Below are positions 1 through 13,528 of a stretch of 64,000 nt of DNA, piece after piece (positions within the stretch are counted from its first letter, which is position 1; every line of letters begins with the position of its first letter). A program made the position numbers and the translations under genes. The stretch lies in contig CM038911.1 of assembly GCA_021904315.1 (NCBI GenBank), forward strand, positions 2,358,501-2,422,500, in the 5' to 3' direction. The notes below the pieces were generated by a model. The model saw only the letters and a program-made list of their open reading frames with translations, did no database searches and was not told the DNA's origin. This DNA is from Sphagnum magellanicum. Lineage: Eukaryota > Streptophyta > Sphagnopsida > Sphagnales > Sphagnaceae.

Positions 1-59
1 AAGGCATGGAATATTCAGCCACTTCATATATTAATTCCATGTGGCAAAAAAACATACTT

Positions 60-125
60 GTAATATTCCATGATGTGGCATGGAATATTCATTAAGATTT
101 TATGATGTGGCATGGAATATTCCTT
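60..125. repeat. Short palindromic repeat
   Basis: Two 11-base arms, AATATTCCATG at 62-72 and its exact reverse complement at 79-89, enclose a 6-base loop. A second direct copy of the gatgtggcatggaatattc word follows at about 104-122. The palindrome is seen directly. No function is assigned; it is probably a remnant of a minisatellite or foldback element. Confidence 0.6.
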
Positions 126-559
126 AGGATTCTTTTTTTGCTCATGTGAGCTTATTCATCCATTCACTCGTTCACTTACTATCATCGTTCATGGTCGCCA
201 TGTGATTGACAGACAGATAATCGCTTGGTAACCACTTGATGATTGAAGGACAAGTAGTTGCTTAGTGGCCACCAAGTGATAGATGGACAAAAAATCGCCT
301 AACGATTGTTAAGTGATCAACACACAAACACACACTTGAAGGCCTCAAGGCAATTTTCAAATTAACCGCACTAAAAAAAATATAAACAAAGATATCCTAA
401 AATAAAACTAAACATTTTCAATATAATTGTCCTACAAGTTTATAAAATGATAAAATGATTAAAAGCTATTGAGTTTAATTAGTCACTTGTTTTCTCTATT
501 GGATCCTGTACTTAACATACAACACTATACGAACTCAAAGGATCTATGGGGAGGTTGGC

Positions 560-1730
560 ACGTCACAATTCCTCACCAACTTTTTTGCTATCTTCCCCAT
601 CTAAAATTGCCACATTTGGCCTAGTTGAGGAAGTTATTGATGTATTAATGACAAATGTGCTAATTGATGTGAGCACATCCTTGTCCTTTAGAGGATCTTC
701 TTGCTCATGATTAATGAATTTTTCACTAGCTTTCCATTCTTTCACAACTTGAACATCAACATTTTTTGGATTTCTCCCCCAATGCCATCATATTGCACCA
801 ATTTCCTTCAAGGTCATGAGGAATGAGTTCTAACACTTTACATTTATTTTCTTAAAGATGAAACAACTTATAAGAAAAATAATCCTACTAATGGAACAAA
901 TTTTTGTAAAAAACATTTTTTAGGAATAAAGTCAAGATCCATGTGTTGGACTTACTAAACAAACATATGTGAAAACTCCACTGAAGATACTCAAACAAAC
1001 CATCTTGCTTACCAACTAAAGGGTTTGAAAAGTAGCTTTTGGAAAAACCTCCTTTTGATATAATTATTAATCTTTTGGAAAATAAGAATATGGGCATTCC
1101 ACTAATGTTGGCAATTTCTCAAAAACAATGTGCAAGATTCCTTGTCGATAACATCCAACAAACCCACCATGTTTTTTATTATGTCATACTTGTAATGAGT
1201 GTCCAACATAATTGTTGACATGAATTCCATTTTGGATCCATTTTTCTAGAGCTTGTTTAAATCTTGTAAGTGGGGCCTCATTTGAGGGGTTGAACCTTAG
1301 CTTTTTTTAATAGAAATCATCATCCGGCTTTGAATCCAAAATTGAGAACAATATCTTGTCAAGCTTGTGCTTGCCCTTCAACACATGCAATTCATCGTTC
1401 GAATATGGCTTCTGATTATTAACGGTTGGTTTTGGATGTCCAAAATGAATCATAATTTTGTTCTGGATCATAGCCTTTTGTTTAAGTAGCCTTGTGAACT
1501 CCAACATGGATTTTAGGTTAGGCCTCCTTCCTTTCGCTAAATGTTTTCTGAGTGTTATTGCTTTTGAAAGGAGCCCCCTAGCCAACTTATTGAGTTGTTT
1601 TTCCTTGAGGTTCGCCAAGAAATTGAAAGCAAATTTTTTGATTGATTTTGGTGGACGTGCTAGCACATCTCTAAATCCATCAAAGATGTTGCACCTCTCC
1701 CATTCAAGGAGGACATTTTGCCACATCTAG
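560..1730 (-). pseudogene. Unrecognised degenerate coding relic
   Basis: Reading the minus strand from about 1726, a 139-codon open stretch rich in Lys, Leu and Arg ends at 1307. Beyond its stop, other frames give further protein-like segments (about 1097-888 and 745-563) broken by stops. I recognise no family, motif or domain. The composition looks more protein-like than the surrounding AT-rich noise, and the segments share one strand, which suggests an old gene or transposon relic. It could equally be chance. No splice structure was established. A protein search of the 1307-1726 segment would decide. Confidence 0.2.
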
Positions 1731-2094
1731 AAGACTACATCTATTAACATAAGGATATTCATGCACTCCTTTATTGATTCTACATTCAGAATAAGCTTGA
1801 ATGTTTCTTTAAATTTCTACAAAACATTTCATAACCAATACAAAGCTTAGAAATAGAATTGAAAAACATACAATAACATAGCTTTGTATGGAAATTAATC
1901 ATTCGATAATGATACCTTGTATTCTTCAGTATAACTAGCATCATTACTTACAATCTAGGTTAATTGACATGGTTTCCAAGTAGACTCAATGATTTTAAAA
2001 GACATCATAGTGCTTTTAATTGACCTTAATTGCATAACCACCATTTTAACACATTTGACTAAAATAGTCAGTGGTTACCCAACACATTTTGGGT

Positions 2095-2690
2095 AGTCAA
2101 AACAAGGACTCCCAAGTGTATATCCACTACCCACATGTACTTCACAGGGACTGGACTACCTGCAAATGATTCCAAGTGGTTATCCATTAATCTCACGTAG
2201 TTGACAAAGGAATCTTCCTACTGATTAATGAGTACTATGTGGTTTGACAAGGACTCCCATAGGTTCATCCATTACTCCCATGTACTTGACAAGGACTAGA
2301 TTGCTAACTAATTTGAATCCTACGTGGTTTAACAAGGACTCTTCCCTCTAACTTGTTGACCAATGATTCTAATGTGGTTTGAAAAGGACCCCCACATGTT
2401 CATCCACTACTGGCATGAAGTTGACAAGGACTTTTCTTGCTAACCAATGAGTCTTAGATGGTTTAGCCCAAGGACTCCTCCTTCCAACTTGTTGACTAAT
2501 GACTTTAATGTGGTTTGAAAGGACCCCCACATGTTCATCCAATACTAGCATGAAGTTGACAACGACTCCTCTTGCTGACCAATGATTGTGTTGAAAGGAC
2601 TCCCACATGTTCATACATTACTAGCATGACTCTTCTTGCTAATTAATGAACCCTAGGTGGTTTAACAAGGATTGGATTCCTTTTAATCAA
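2095..2690. repeat. Diverged tandem repeat, about 136 bp unit
   Basis: The phrases caaggactccc, acatgttcatcca and tggtttgaaaggac recur through the segment. The two clearest copies are 136 bp apart (gtggtttga at about 2374 and 2510). Flanking copies are more diverged and partly deleted, with at least four to five recognisable units. No coding potential was seen in the repeat unit. Confidence 0.6.
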
Positions 2691-5600
2691 TGATTCCTTA
2701 GTGGTTTGAAAGGATTCTGAACTACCTCCTCCCTTTTCCTTGGATTTTTTTTGGGGGGTTTTTTGTTCCCAATGTGTTCTCCAAAATGTTCTCCGTAACA
2801 CCACATTTTTATCCCATATGTTTTGCCCAAAAACTTTTCATTTTCTTGCCTATATAGGCGAGCCAAAAGGAAGGCATTCCATTTGCCAATAAAAACTATT
2901 TTGAAGAGCTTCCAAGGTTCCCAAAAAAAAATCATGATGGGTCAATCAAAATATTTCATTGCCCCAAAAAAAGTTGAACTTGGGAGGCATTTAATCTAAT
3001 TAATACAAAGATGAATAAAGTACCCTAGAAAAATCAAAGATTTTAAGGATATTTTAGGTTTAAATTAAAATTTGGACTCTAAAGGGATAATTTATGTTTA
3101 TGAATTTTTTAGCATCAATAAAAGTTGAAATGCCCAAAAAGATTTGAATCTTTTGTTGAATAACAATTTTGACAAACAACTCACATTGAATAAGGACTTT
3201 GCCCCTTATGGAAAGTTTATTAAAAAACATAGTTGACAATAAAACTTCATCAACATTCTCAAAATGTGGGACCAAATGAAAATTAAGTTATTATGTTATC
3301 TCTTATTCTCTTACATACATGTAAAATTGATAAGCCTTTCAAATTTTCATAACATCACAAAAGTGAGATTATTTCATTTCGAAAACATCATGATTTTAAA
3401 ATTTAAAATTACAATTTAGTCAAAATGGTTCTCCACCAATTCATTTAAAAATGAAAACTAGGTTTTGGTTAGTGTTATACAACCATAATAATCATCATTA
3501 TTTGGTAGCTAATTACTATCCAATAAACTCAAAAAACATGAAAAGACCAACCAACACTTGTGTGTAAACCCCTACTTTTGAATCCATGAACTAATTGTTA
3601 CTATTATCAAAAATATTGAAGTTGTTACAAGTTAGTTGTTCCACAATCATGTCATATCCTTTCCATTTGTTCTTTTGGTTGTGCGAAATATTTTTGTGCT
3701 CTTGCTATTTAAAATTGAAAAAGTTACAAAATTATTGATGATGGTATATATTAGTGGCATAAGCATCTTTTGATCTACTACATCTTAATGGACCTAGAAT
3801 CTTGACAAACGTTAATCAAAACAAAGTTTGGAACTAACTAATTGTAAATAGAAATAATTACCTACATTACTTGTATGAAGAATTGCATTGGTGCATGGTT
3901 ACATAATATTGCATGTGATGAGATTTTTGTTTTTAATTCCAAGTGTAAGAAAGTGGTCATGGAGAAAGACTTTGGGTTGTGACGAATTTGTGCATTGACC
4001 TCCCATAGAACTTCTTCAATTATGGTTGTGTTTTCTTGTTATTTGGTTCTAGCTATGAGTCTTTTGTCATCATCCACAACTTTGTGTTTGATTTTATTTT
4101 ATTTAGTTATTTGAAAATGTTCATGTTTTGCCTATAAGGATTTGTTTAACAATGACAACAATTGTTGTTGCAAGGCCATGTTGTTACAGTTCGGTTACAA
4201 AAAACTACCTTGGGGATTTCATAACCTCAAGCAAAATTCAAAGAAATTGATGAGATTTTCATGAGCAAGATTTTTTCCATAGTTGACCCTTAGGTTTCCT
4301 TACAACTCCAAGTTTTTTTATTTTTCCACCTTCATTAGTTAAATGGTTATATAATTAAATTGATAACTAGTGAAGGCTTGTAGCCAATTTTCATAACCAC
4401 CCAACATTAGTTTTAACTCCTTGTGTTGCCAATGGATGGATTTTGATGGAAGACATCACAAAGTTGCCTTGCATTACAAACTTTTCATACAACAAATTTG
4501 TAATGGAAATTGTGTGAAATTCGTTTTTCATAGTTCTATAGTTTTGCATGTAAATGTTGTGTGTTTAAAACACATATGAAACACTTATAAGTAAGATGAA
4601 AATCATTTGAAACACATATGAAACACATATTTATATTACCATCACAAAAACTTCCATTACTAAATCATCAAATGAACAAGTTGTGATGTGGGTGAAAGAT
4701 GTGGTCATTAAAACCAAACAAATTATTAATTTTATGAGCAAAAAGATTAAAGTATTGTTGACTATATAAAAACACTCAAGAATGTGAAACTTTTGAAATT
4801 TCCAAAATTAGATATGTTTATATGTTTTAAAACTTTTGAAATTTTATTATTCTTTTGATAAAATGGTTCATGATGCATGACAAGCATGTAAAATTATGAG
4901 ATTCAAGATTCTTGAAGCAAGAGAAATTAAAAGCATTATTTTGGTTCATTCATTTTGGAGAAATGGTGAAAATAAGTGCAACATGTTTTTTCTTTTTCTT
5001 TAACTAATAGAGAAAACCTTTTTATTATGGGGCTACCTTATGAGTTCATGTTGAAGGTGGGAAATATATTCTTAAAGTAGATGTGCCACATAATGAAGTC
5101 AAGTGTTTTGAAATCAAGGTTAAAAAAACCTTTGAAAGAACATTTTATGTAAATGTATTGTAGTTATTAGTTTTATCTATTTTTTAATTTATCAATTGAA
5201 ATTAATAGATTCATAATCGTAATTGACAAAGAAAGGGATATCATGACAATATATTGATTCAAAATTTTTTTTGACAAAAGGAATATCATATTCTAACATT
5301 AATCAAACAATTATAATGTTCTCCTTTTCAAAACCCAATGTAATAATGTTTTATTACTATTTATTTGATTTGAAAGGGTCATTGATGATAATGTTTATTT
5401 CCATTACTTGTTCATTATAATATCATATGTCAAATTACTAATTCTCAAAAATATCCCACTTCAATATCAAAACCATTAAATCATTTATTTGACCCCTTCA
5501 ACATCTAACATGTTGACCCTTATATGGCTTAATCATGTTAAAACCTTTAATCAATTTCCTTGCAACATAATCTTGCCACCTTGAATTTATATTCCCATGT

Positions 5601-7340
5601 CATCATGTAGAAATTTTTTTAATTTGAAATTTTGTTGGGTTATATTTATTCCCCCCACTAAATAATGACCACCAATTGATTATTTATTGAATAAAAATTT
5701 TCTTTAATTTTATACATTTACATTCATTAATGATTTACAAACCACAAGGTCATCATGTGCACAAAACCAATATTTATCAAGTTAAATTTTAGTATATTTT
5801 TCTTTAATCACACAAAAATGAAAAGTCTAATAATAGATTAGGTCAAAAGTTATTGACCTCAAACCAATTGGTTTTTGACCCATAGTTGGTTTTTAGCACA
5901 TCTACTTTAATGGTTAATAAATTGTTAGCATGTCAACTATTCTAAGTTGGTCAAAGGTGGACATCACAATGGGAGAGGTCCAATACACGTTATAACACAC
6001 ATTTTACATTCATTGTGATGACATCCTTTGGGTTGTAATTGTCTTGAATTACAAAATTGAAGGACATTTTATTTGACCATTTATTGTATAATCCCATTAA
6101 TCAAAATGCTTTGGATAATGAGTTTCTAAAGTTTTTGTGCAACAAAGGGTCATTTGCATGAGAAGTTACTAATTTACAAAGACCTCATGTTGGGTCGTTT
6201 TATTTTTATGAAAGAAGTTTGGAAATCATGTTGCCCAACTTTGAGCTTTGGCACTTAGGGCATTAGCACAAGAGTACAATTCCTATTTTGGAAGTGTAGT
6301 CAGACTTGTTTTACCCATGTCCAAACAAAGAAATGCAAAAAGATGATTTTTTGGCATGTTTTGGGTATTTTGTTTGTGTTGTTGTTTATAAACATCCAAA
6401 TTTTCAAGTTTGAAGAATGATTGAAGGGTAGTGCTTAAGATTGTCACATGTTTTATTTTCGTACTTATAATTCTTATTTTTTGCAACATGTGAATCTTTG
6501 AAAAAATTGAACTTCAACTCGATTGATGTTTCAAAGATTTCCACTATGCATGATAATAACAAACTTTCACAAATTTGATGACTTTCAATTCTATTGCAAA
6601 GTGCTCATCCAAAGGTTCAAGACATTCAAGAGGTATTGCAATGAGCTGACTCAACAAGGTAGGAAGTGATTTAGAAATCCCAATAAGGTGATGACATGGA
6701 GAATCAAACAAGTTCTAGAAAATGCTTCAAAATCTTTAGAAATCCTATCACAAGATTGACCATGATTTGAGGATAGAGGATCTATATCATAACAAACTTT
6801 GTCAATGTGGACGTGCTCAAAAGATGCACAAAACCTCTTCTTATCATGAGCACATCAAGATCAAAATGAATAATAAAAATTTCATTTGATGATTTTTTTT
6901 TTTGCTTTTATTTTTATAAGTTTCTAAAATCTAAAATTCTGAAATTGACAAGTGAAAATTGAAATCAATTTAAATAATTAAAAAACCTCGTTATTAAGTC
7001 CTCCCCTTGCAACTATTGTCATTATAATAATAGCCAAAAAGTGGTCAAATTATAAGGCCCATTCTCACCTTGCAACCAAGTCATGGTATGCTACAACTTT
7101 GAGACACTCCAAATTTATACCCTTCTTTGGCAACAATCCTGTATGGGTGTGTAATAACCTAATTTTATAAACTTCTTGAATGAAATCCCATTCCGTAGTG
7201 GAATGTGCAGGATCTTGCCCTCTTGGACCTTGCATTCCATAGTTCCATGATATGCAATTCTAGACTTTTGTAGGTCTTGGACGGTGTTCCCCATATCATA
7301 ATTCCGTAACGGGTTTTGGATCTTATTCCAGTGCTTTTGT
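2691..7340. other. AT-rich intergenic DNA, no gene recognised
   Basis: About 4.6 kb of AT-rich sequence with only short open stretches that lack recognisable motifs. A segment near 3180-3290 shares the phrase 'ccccttatgg' and the word aaatgtgggaccaaatga with the tandem units at 61.7-62.0 kb, so it holds one old copy of that dispersed repeat. Nothing else could be supported. Confidence 0.5.
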
Positions 7341-7349
7341 AGCTCTTGG

Positions 7350-7955
7350 AGGCATTTTCCGGTGTGAAATTGGTGGGTAGTCTGGTTTTCCAAATGGGGA
7401 GATTATTTTCGTAACTTTGGTACCTCTTTGGTGAGATTAGTGGTCATGTGTCATTTTGAATCAATGTATAATTGTAGTTTTGTGTGCATTTTCCGAGGTG
7501 GAATTGGTAGTGGTCTACTAGTTGGAGAGATTATTCTGGTACTTTTACAGGTATTTTCCAAAGTGGAATTGGTGGCTGATCTGCCATTTTTTCACTTTTT
7601 ATAGGTTCCCGGAGGCGCCAGATTAGACTATCGAAATTTTCCAGCCCTGGAGTACCTACGATGGTGGGATCCGGTGGTGGAGATTAGAGTGCAGATACTG
7701 GTTAAACTCTGGAATAGTCAGTCCCTGGTGGAACCGTCACCCTGTTACATAATTCTGCCGTACCTTCCTGGCGGAATTGGGGGCTGATCTGCCATTTTTT
7801 ACTTTTTATAGGTTCCTGGAGGTGCACTATGCGGCCCTGGAGTACGTAGGACGATGGGATCCGATGGTCGAGGCTCGTGTTCAGACACCGGTTACACTCT
7901 GGAATAGTCAGTCCCTGGTGGAACCGTCGCCACGTTACATAATGCTGTCTCAATC
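7350..7955. repeat. Tandem repeats upstream of the SR gene
   Basis: Two near-copies of about 208 bp start at gaattgg 7566 and 7774. They share a block around 'ctgatctgccatttttt', a tttttataggttcc block, a gggatccg block and a 'ctctggaatagtcagtccc' block. Shorter diverged starts (ttttccggtgtgaaattgg, ttttccgaggtggaattgg) lie near 7352 and 7489, so the array had at least four units. It ends about 400 bp before the SR start codon, so it may lie in or near the promoter. Whether it affects transcription is unknown. Confidence 0.65.
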
Positions 7956-8291
7956 TGCTGGACACCTTGCATTCCTAGATGGAATGGGCTCTGTAACGTG
8001 CTGATTCCGTCCCCTGCCTGACGCACGAACGTCGGCGCTCACAGATGGATAGGGGCGATGGTGCTGCTATCTTCCTTCTCTCTTCTCGCTCACGCGTGCC
8101 TCCGCTTGTCCACCAGGCGGAGTTTTTGTGCTCGGCGTTCGGTTATCCTTGTCTCCAACACAAGGGTAAGGCTTAAGCTCCAGTTCTACATCTTTTTTCG
8201 GTCGTTTTTTTAATGCTTTTCTTTTGACGGTTAATCGCGGGAGGAAAGAGTAGACACAGATCCAGACAGAGAAGACACAGATCCACAAAGA

Positions 8292-8325
8292 GAGAAGAAG
8301 AAGAAGAAGAAGAAGAAGAAGAAGA
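8292..8325 (+). repeat. (GAA)n purine microsatellite in probable 5' UTR
   Basis: About ten consecutive GAA/AGA triplets lie about 50 bp before the RS2Z start codon. The position suggests 5' untranslated sequence. GA-rich stretches can act as splicing or translation modulators, but here this is only a possibility. Confidence 0.7.
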
Positions 8326-8371
8326 GGGCGGTAAAAAGGAAGAGGAGTTTTGTTCATACGGAGCGGGAAGG

Positions 8372-11300
8372 ATGCGAGGAGACAGAGAGATCCGTGGTGG
8401 AGGAGGCCGCTACGAAGAGCGAGAGCGTGGTGGTGGACGAGGAGGGCCTACCCGCCTCTATGTCGGTAGGTTAACCAGCCGCATACGTAGCCGCGATCTG
8501 GAGGATCTCTTCAGCAAATATGGACGGTAAGACCGTCACGTTTTTGTATTTTTTGTGTTTTGACATATTGAACGTTGGAGTCTTTTGAAGGTTTAGGAAA
8601 GTCACGGCAGTGGCGAAATCTTAGGGTATGTAAGTCCATCAGGTTGGAAAGTTTTGTGCGCTTTCTGATGGACATCGTCTCGTATTCAAATCACCGATTT
8701 GCACCACATGATGGAGACCATGTTGAAACATCTGTCCTCCGACGAGGATGTTGATGTGAGCCATGCTCTCAAAACATCTACCTGACGAGTTGATGCAGAT
8801 ATTGTGCTATCATCTTTTATCATGTGTTACGGATATTGACTTAGTAAGGTTAGGCTAATAGCATCCGTGGCATGTACTTTGAGTGAACACTTTGGGATTT
8901 TTGTATGTTATGAATGTATCTTTTCACTTTCTTATTGATATCTTTTTTGGAAGCGTTGTAGTACAGCTTGTGAAAAGACACAGCATAGTCTCTTAGTCTG
9001 CTTCTTCACCTACCATGTTGGGGGGCGGAAGGTCTGCTTACATGCTGCTGATTACTTTTGGAAAGTTTGAGCTGCTGCCTAGGCAGCCTGTGATATCATC
9101 AGGGCTTGAGCTGTGCAGCCACACAGGATGGGATGTGTCGGCCATGGTGGAAATGTAGGTGTTTTTAGTCTTGGCCAGAAAGTTGTTTTATTTTAGCTAA
9201 GACAGCTCACACTTTTATGCTTCTATGAGCTGTTTTTCTTTTCATGTGGTCTTTGCCATTCTGGGCAAGGCCCAATGCATTCATTGATGCACTGACAATG
9301 CTGTCATAGAGCCCATATCTGAATGGGCCAGTAATGGTGTAGGGAAGAGCAGCTCAGCCATGCCAGCTCTGGCTACCCCTCAAAACTCTTTTCGTGTTTT
9401 TCCTTCATAAACAGGGTCCATGCTGGTTATGTGTTGCTCCTGCCTTTCTGTCTAGAAGGATTCAGATTGCCTACTAATGACTTGTTTTGCTGATTTTTTG
9501 TTCGTAGAACAATGTTGTTGGTCTGGTAGGGTTCCATGTGGGGTATGCATTTCTACTGACCTTCAATCTACAATGGCTTTCTCTGGTCTTTGAAGCTTTT
9601 TCATTTAGTGTCAAGCAGTGCTGTATAGTCGCTTAGCAGTCACATCAACATAGGTGTTGGTGTTGAAGGTCTCTGAACATGGATACAAGTGTTGCTGTTG
9701 TTCAAATGACTCCTTGTCGTGTTGTTTTCTCTGTTCTTTAGGGTTGGGTTTTCTCTTTTTCTTGTTGGTTGACATGTTTTCAGATCTGAAGTCTCTATTG
9801 CCTTATTATTTGCTCTCCTTTGATTCTTCTCAGGCTGTTTTGATTGTCAAGTATGGATTAGTTTTCAGTACTACTGAAGACATTGTTTAGCAGTCATACC
9901 TTGAATCCTGAAAGCCACCTGACAAGGCCAGATACTTGCATTGAGGTCAGGTGTTGCAGCCCAGCACCAATTCATTCTCCTCTCTGTCCTTCTACATGAC
10001 ATAGTTTACATGACATTCGAATTGGGAACGGATCTCCCCATGGTCTCCTTTGTAATCCTCACTCTCCCCGCTTGCCTCTGATACTTCGTTGAGTCCTTGG
10101 GACTCAATGAAGCTTGTGTACATTTCCCTTCCTTTTCCTACATCTTGCTGGATGCTCCACACATTGTTGGCTGCACCTTCAAGCAAGTGTTTTTCACCTT
10201 CAGAACAACACAAGCAGTGTCTCACTCACATAACATGTGGATGAAGGTTGGTGGGTCCTTTCCGTCTGGCCGGGGAGGGCTTTGGTGAGAGGGATGACTA
10301 TGGTGGCAAATTGGTGACCCCTGCCCACAGGAGGGAGGGCAGTTCCTGGCGCATCTAGGCGCGATTCTGTATGTAGTGATGTGCATACTTCAGTCATACA
10401 AATTATTCATGCATATGGGGTGGCATGGCTTGACATGGCGAATGGTCGATAAAGGGTGTGGGTGGCCTCTGACACGCGGTGATCTGTGGTGCGCTGCTTT
10501 CTGTCTGTCTTGTCTGTCTCTTTCTGTGTTGGTGGCGCTCGCATTTCTGCAGAGTTCGAGATGTGGATATGAAGCACGACTTTGCATTTGTTGTGAGTAC
10601 TCTGCCCCCCTGCACTTTTCATGTTTCACTATTGTACACAATGCCCTGGGCCAGGAAAAGAGTTTATTACTTATTTTACTCCTGTTCATGGAGTAGATAC
10701 CTGTGTGTATAGGTTTGTTTTGATGTGAAATTTACCAGCCGACGTGTGAATGAATGTCTCTTCACCCATGGTTCTACTACCTCCTTTTCAAATGTAGTGT
10801 GTGTAGTCTAAAGCTTTCATTGACCGTTTCCACATGAGGCTGGAGTAGTTGATGATCTCTTTGCATGTACGCTTCATGAATTCAGAAGCAGGCAGATGCT
10901 GTTGCAAATGTTGATGTCATGTAATTGTTTGACTTTAGATCTGTACCATCCTCTGGTCTTATCATGGTCTTGACCATTGAGAAGGAAGAGGAAGCAGTTA
11001 TTGGCTGGAAGATGCTGGTGTCTGAGTGTTATTATGACGGAGGGCATGTAGGAGTTCAGCGATCCACGAGATGCAGATGAGGCTTGTCATTATCTGAATG
11101 GAAAGGAGTTTGAAGGCACTCGTCTGGTAGTTGAGTTTGCCCGACGGGTATGTTACCAGTTTTGCAACATTTTCATGCTTTTCTGCAATTTATTTGACAC
11201 TCTGCCAATTATCAATGGTTGTTGCTCTGCATGTTAGATGGTGAATTATCAGTGGCATTAACTGCACTCTGGTAAACGGTGTCCTTGGGCAGAGACAATG

Positions 11301-13528
11301 TAAGGGATGTTGGTCATTTGGTGGCTGCCCAAATTGGCTTTGAGGGTGACAAAAATGGAGGTGTTATTTCAGGGACCCAGGGGACCAGGAGGTGCAAGGG
11401 AGCCTGGAGCTGGACATGAGATGGTAATATTTTACTCCAATGCTGTACAGTGCTGTTTTTTCCTTTAGAGATCTGTACTACTCATTGGTAGTATGATCTT
11501 GCATTTGCAACCTTAAAATCAGATCATCTCTCAATTCTATCCAGAATGACTTGTAAGTATATTCTCAATACTGGCGAAGATATTCTGCATAAAATTGTTG
11601 AAAGTAGTCTTGTTTTCGTGGCAACCCTGATTTGGAAGGTTAAATTCATCACAAAAGTGTTCAACTGGTGACTTGCTTCCTGAATTGATCTTACAATCCA
11701 CATGACTGTTAAATAATTTGTCCATGTACACAACTCTTACCAGATGGTTAGCTAGGCATCTACCATGGTCTAGCTTTCAATTTATGTTTGATGTGTACTC
11801 ACCCAAAGGTGGGATTGATCACTTGCAAATTATTTAGAATGGTTTCTCACTGGGCTGGTCATCTTACAACAGCCTTTGAAGCTTGGGTTTCCTTTGATAT
11901 GCTAGCTGAGGGTGTGCAATAACTTTGACAATACTTACATAGTTTGATATGATTGCACATTAGCAATGATTTTTATTTGTAGTCAGATTGGGAGTTGCTT
12001 GCATCCAAATGAAGGTAGATTCCACTGGAGTGCATTGATCAGGGATCTATATGTCCACAGTTTATTCCAATATTGTTAAGTATTGCAGGAGTAAACAGCA
12101 TTTCTGCTCACTTTTTAATATGTTGACCAGAGTTTCCATGGAGCTGGTTGTCAATTTGTGTGGAGTGGACTTACACTATATCTATGAATCCAGGGATTGC
12201 GTGGTATGAGCCGTGGAGATCGTGGTGACAGAGGTGCCCCTCTTGGAACTGGACGATGTTACAATTGTGGGAATGATGGCCATTGGGCTCGGGACTGCAA
12301 GGCTGGAGACTGGAGGGACAAGTGCTATCGATGTGGTCAGCGGGGTCACATTGAGCGCAATTGCCACAATAGTCCCCAGCCTACAAGCAGGTTTGAACAG
12401 TAGCTTTAGCTTTACAGTTCTCCCACAGTGTCACTCTGTCATTTTAGCACACCTTCTCTCCTGCTTTGGCATTACAGTCTGCTCCAAAAGCATGTCTATA
12501 TTCAGTGTTGCAAACTCCACAAATGTATTCTATTTGCTATTTCATAGACAAGGCCAACAGTGAAGCAGCTTTCTTCATCTGGATGAAACGGTGAACCTTC
12601 AACGTCAATCCATGCATGTTATGACTCTGACTTCTGAGGTCTTACCTTTTACGCTAGTTTTGGGTCACGTAGACACAACAGTCTCACTTCAATCCTAACT
12701 GATGTTCCTGCTCACATATGTACAGGGGCAGGTATGACCGTGAGAAGGATGTGTCCCATTCACGTTCTCGATCTTACACACCACGGGGGTCACCACCACG
12801 TGGTTCTAGGCGTGACAGGAGTCGCAGCAGAAGCTACAACAGCAGGAGTCTCAGGTGACTTCTCCTGATGTATAAACTGAAGTGTAACTGAAACATGCTT
12901 TTTCCATGTACTCCCTGGTTCAAAGTCAGCCATGTAGCAAAAAGCCATTTCTCTAAAAGTTATTTTACTTTATCACCTGTGATAGCCTGGCAGTTTTTTC
13001 AGTCAGTTCAAATTGATTGTGATCATGTATTGTTGGACAAACAAGGTTCTAGATAATTGCTTGTTGGGAGTGTGGGAGGGGTGTCTGTATACCTTATTGT
13101 TATGAACTGTGATGCAAGCTCATTACTAAAATGTTAAAACCACTATGTGCTGTTGCTGCAGTCCACCATTGAGGAATGACCGACATAAGCCAACTACCAC
13201 TGCTCGAAGCCGCAGCCCAGCTCTTAGCAGCAGTCCACCCCGTAAAGCTGGAAGGGAGGTCAATTCTCTCAGCCCTAGGGGAAATGGCCGGAGTCGCAGC
13301 CCCACCCCTCCACGTCGTCGCAATGCTCGAGTGAGCCACAGTCTTAGCCCTAGAGAACGCAGCTTGAGCCCTGCCCGTGAAACTCGGAATGGCACCTTGG
13401 GACCCAACAGTCGTAGCCCTGCTGTGGATGCAGGTCCAGATAGCCCCAGGGTGGAGCATGAGGTCTCTCACCTTCATGACAATGACCGCAGTCGTAGTCC
13501 CTCTCCTGAACATGCAATGTTAGAGTGA
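8372..13528 (+). CDS. RS2Z-type SR splicing factor (RRM, two zinc knuckles, RS/SP tail)
   Basis: Seven coding exons: 8372-8526, 10553-10592, 11052-11147, 11373-11423, 12194-12390, 12726-12854, 13162-13528. They give 344 codons, and every intron is GT-AG. The protein starts with a Gly/Arg-rich stretch. It then has an RRM at about residues 28-97, with RNP2 as LYVGRL and RNP1 as the DFAFVEF type, split by intron 2. A Gly-rich linker follows, then two CCHC knuckles, C136-C139-H144-C149 and C158-C161-H166-C171. The tail is rich in SR, RS and SP dipeptides. This order defines the plant RS2Z subfamily (Arabidopsis RS2Z32/RS2Z33). These nuclear proteins bind pre-mRNA and steer spliceosome assembly and splice-site choice. 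The first intron is about 2 kb. Arabidopsis RS2Z33 is known to influence splicing of its own transcript, and retention of intron 5 here would add a stop at about 12403. The start fits the family's N-terminus. Family assignment is confident; exon edges are predicted by eye. Confidence 0.93.
8527..10552 (+). other. Long first intron of the RS2Z gene
   Basis: The donor is gtaaga after CG of an Arg codon and the acceptor is tgcag before A. The 2,026-bp intron interrupts the RRM after the motif ending KYGR. It contains short open stretches on both strands (for example around 9654-9890 and 10376-10696) without recognisable motifs. Unusually long introns with conserved alternative splicing inside the RRM-coding part are known for plant SR genes. 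No poison exon could be picked out by eye. Confidence 0.7.

Noticed and set aside
7777..8004. Plus-strand open stretch of 75 codons
   Set aside because: It is a by-product of the 208-bp tandem repeat, with a similar but broken stretch in the other copy and no domain.
10376..10712. Overlapping open stretches on both strands near the end of the first SR intron
   Set aside because: They flank and overlap the 40-nt exon, have no recognisable motif and are explained as intron sequence.
12213..12563. Alternative frame through the zinc-knuckle exon
   Set aside because: It is a shadow of exon 5. The real frame gives two perfect CCHC knuckles and uses consensus splice sites.
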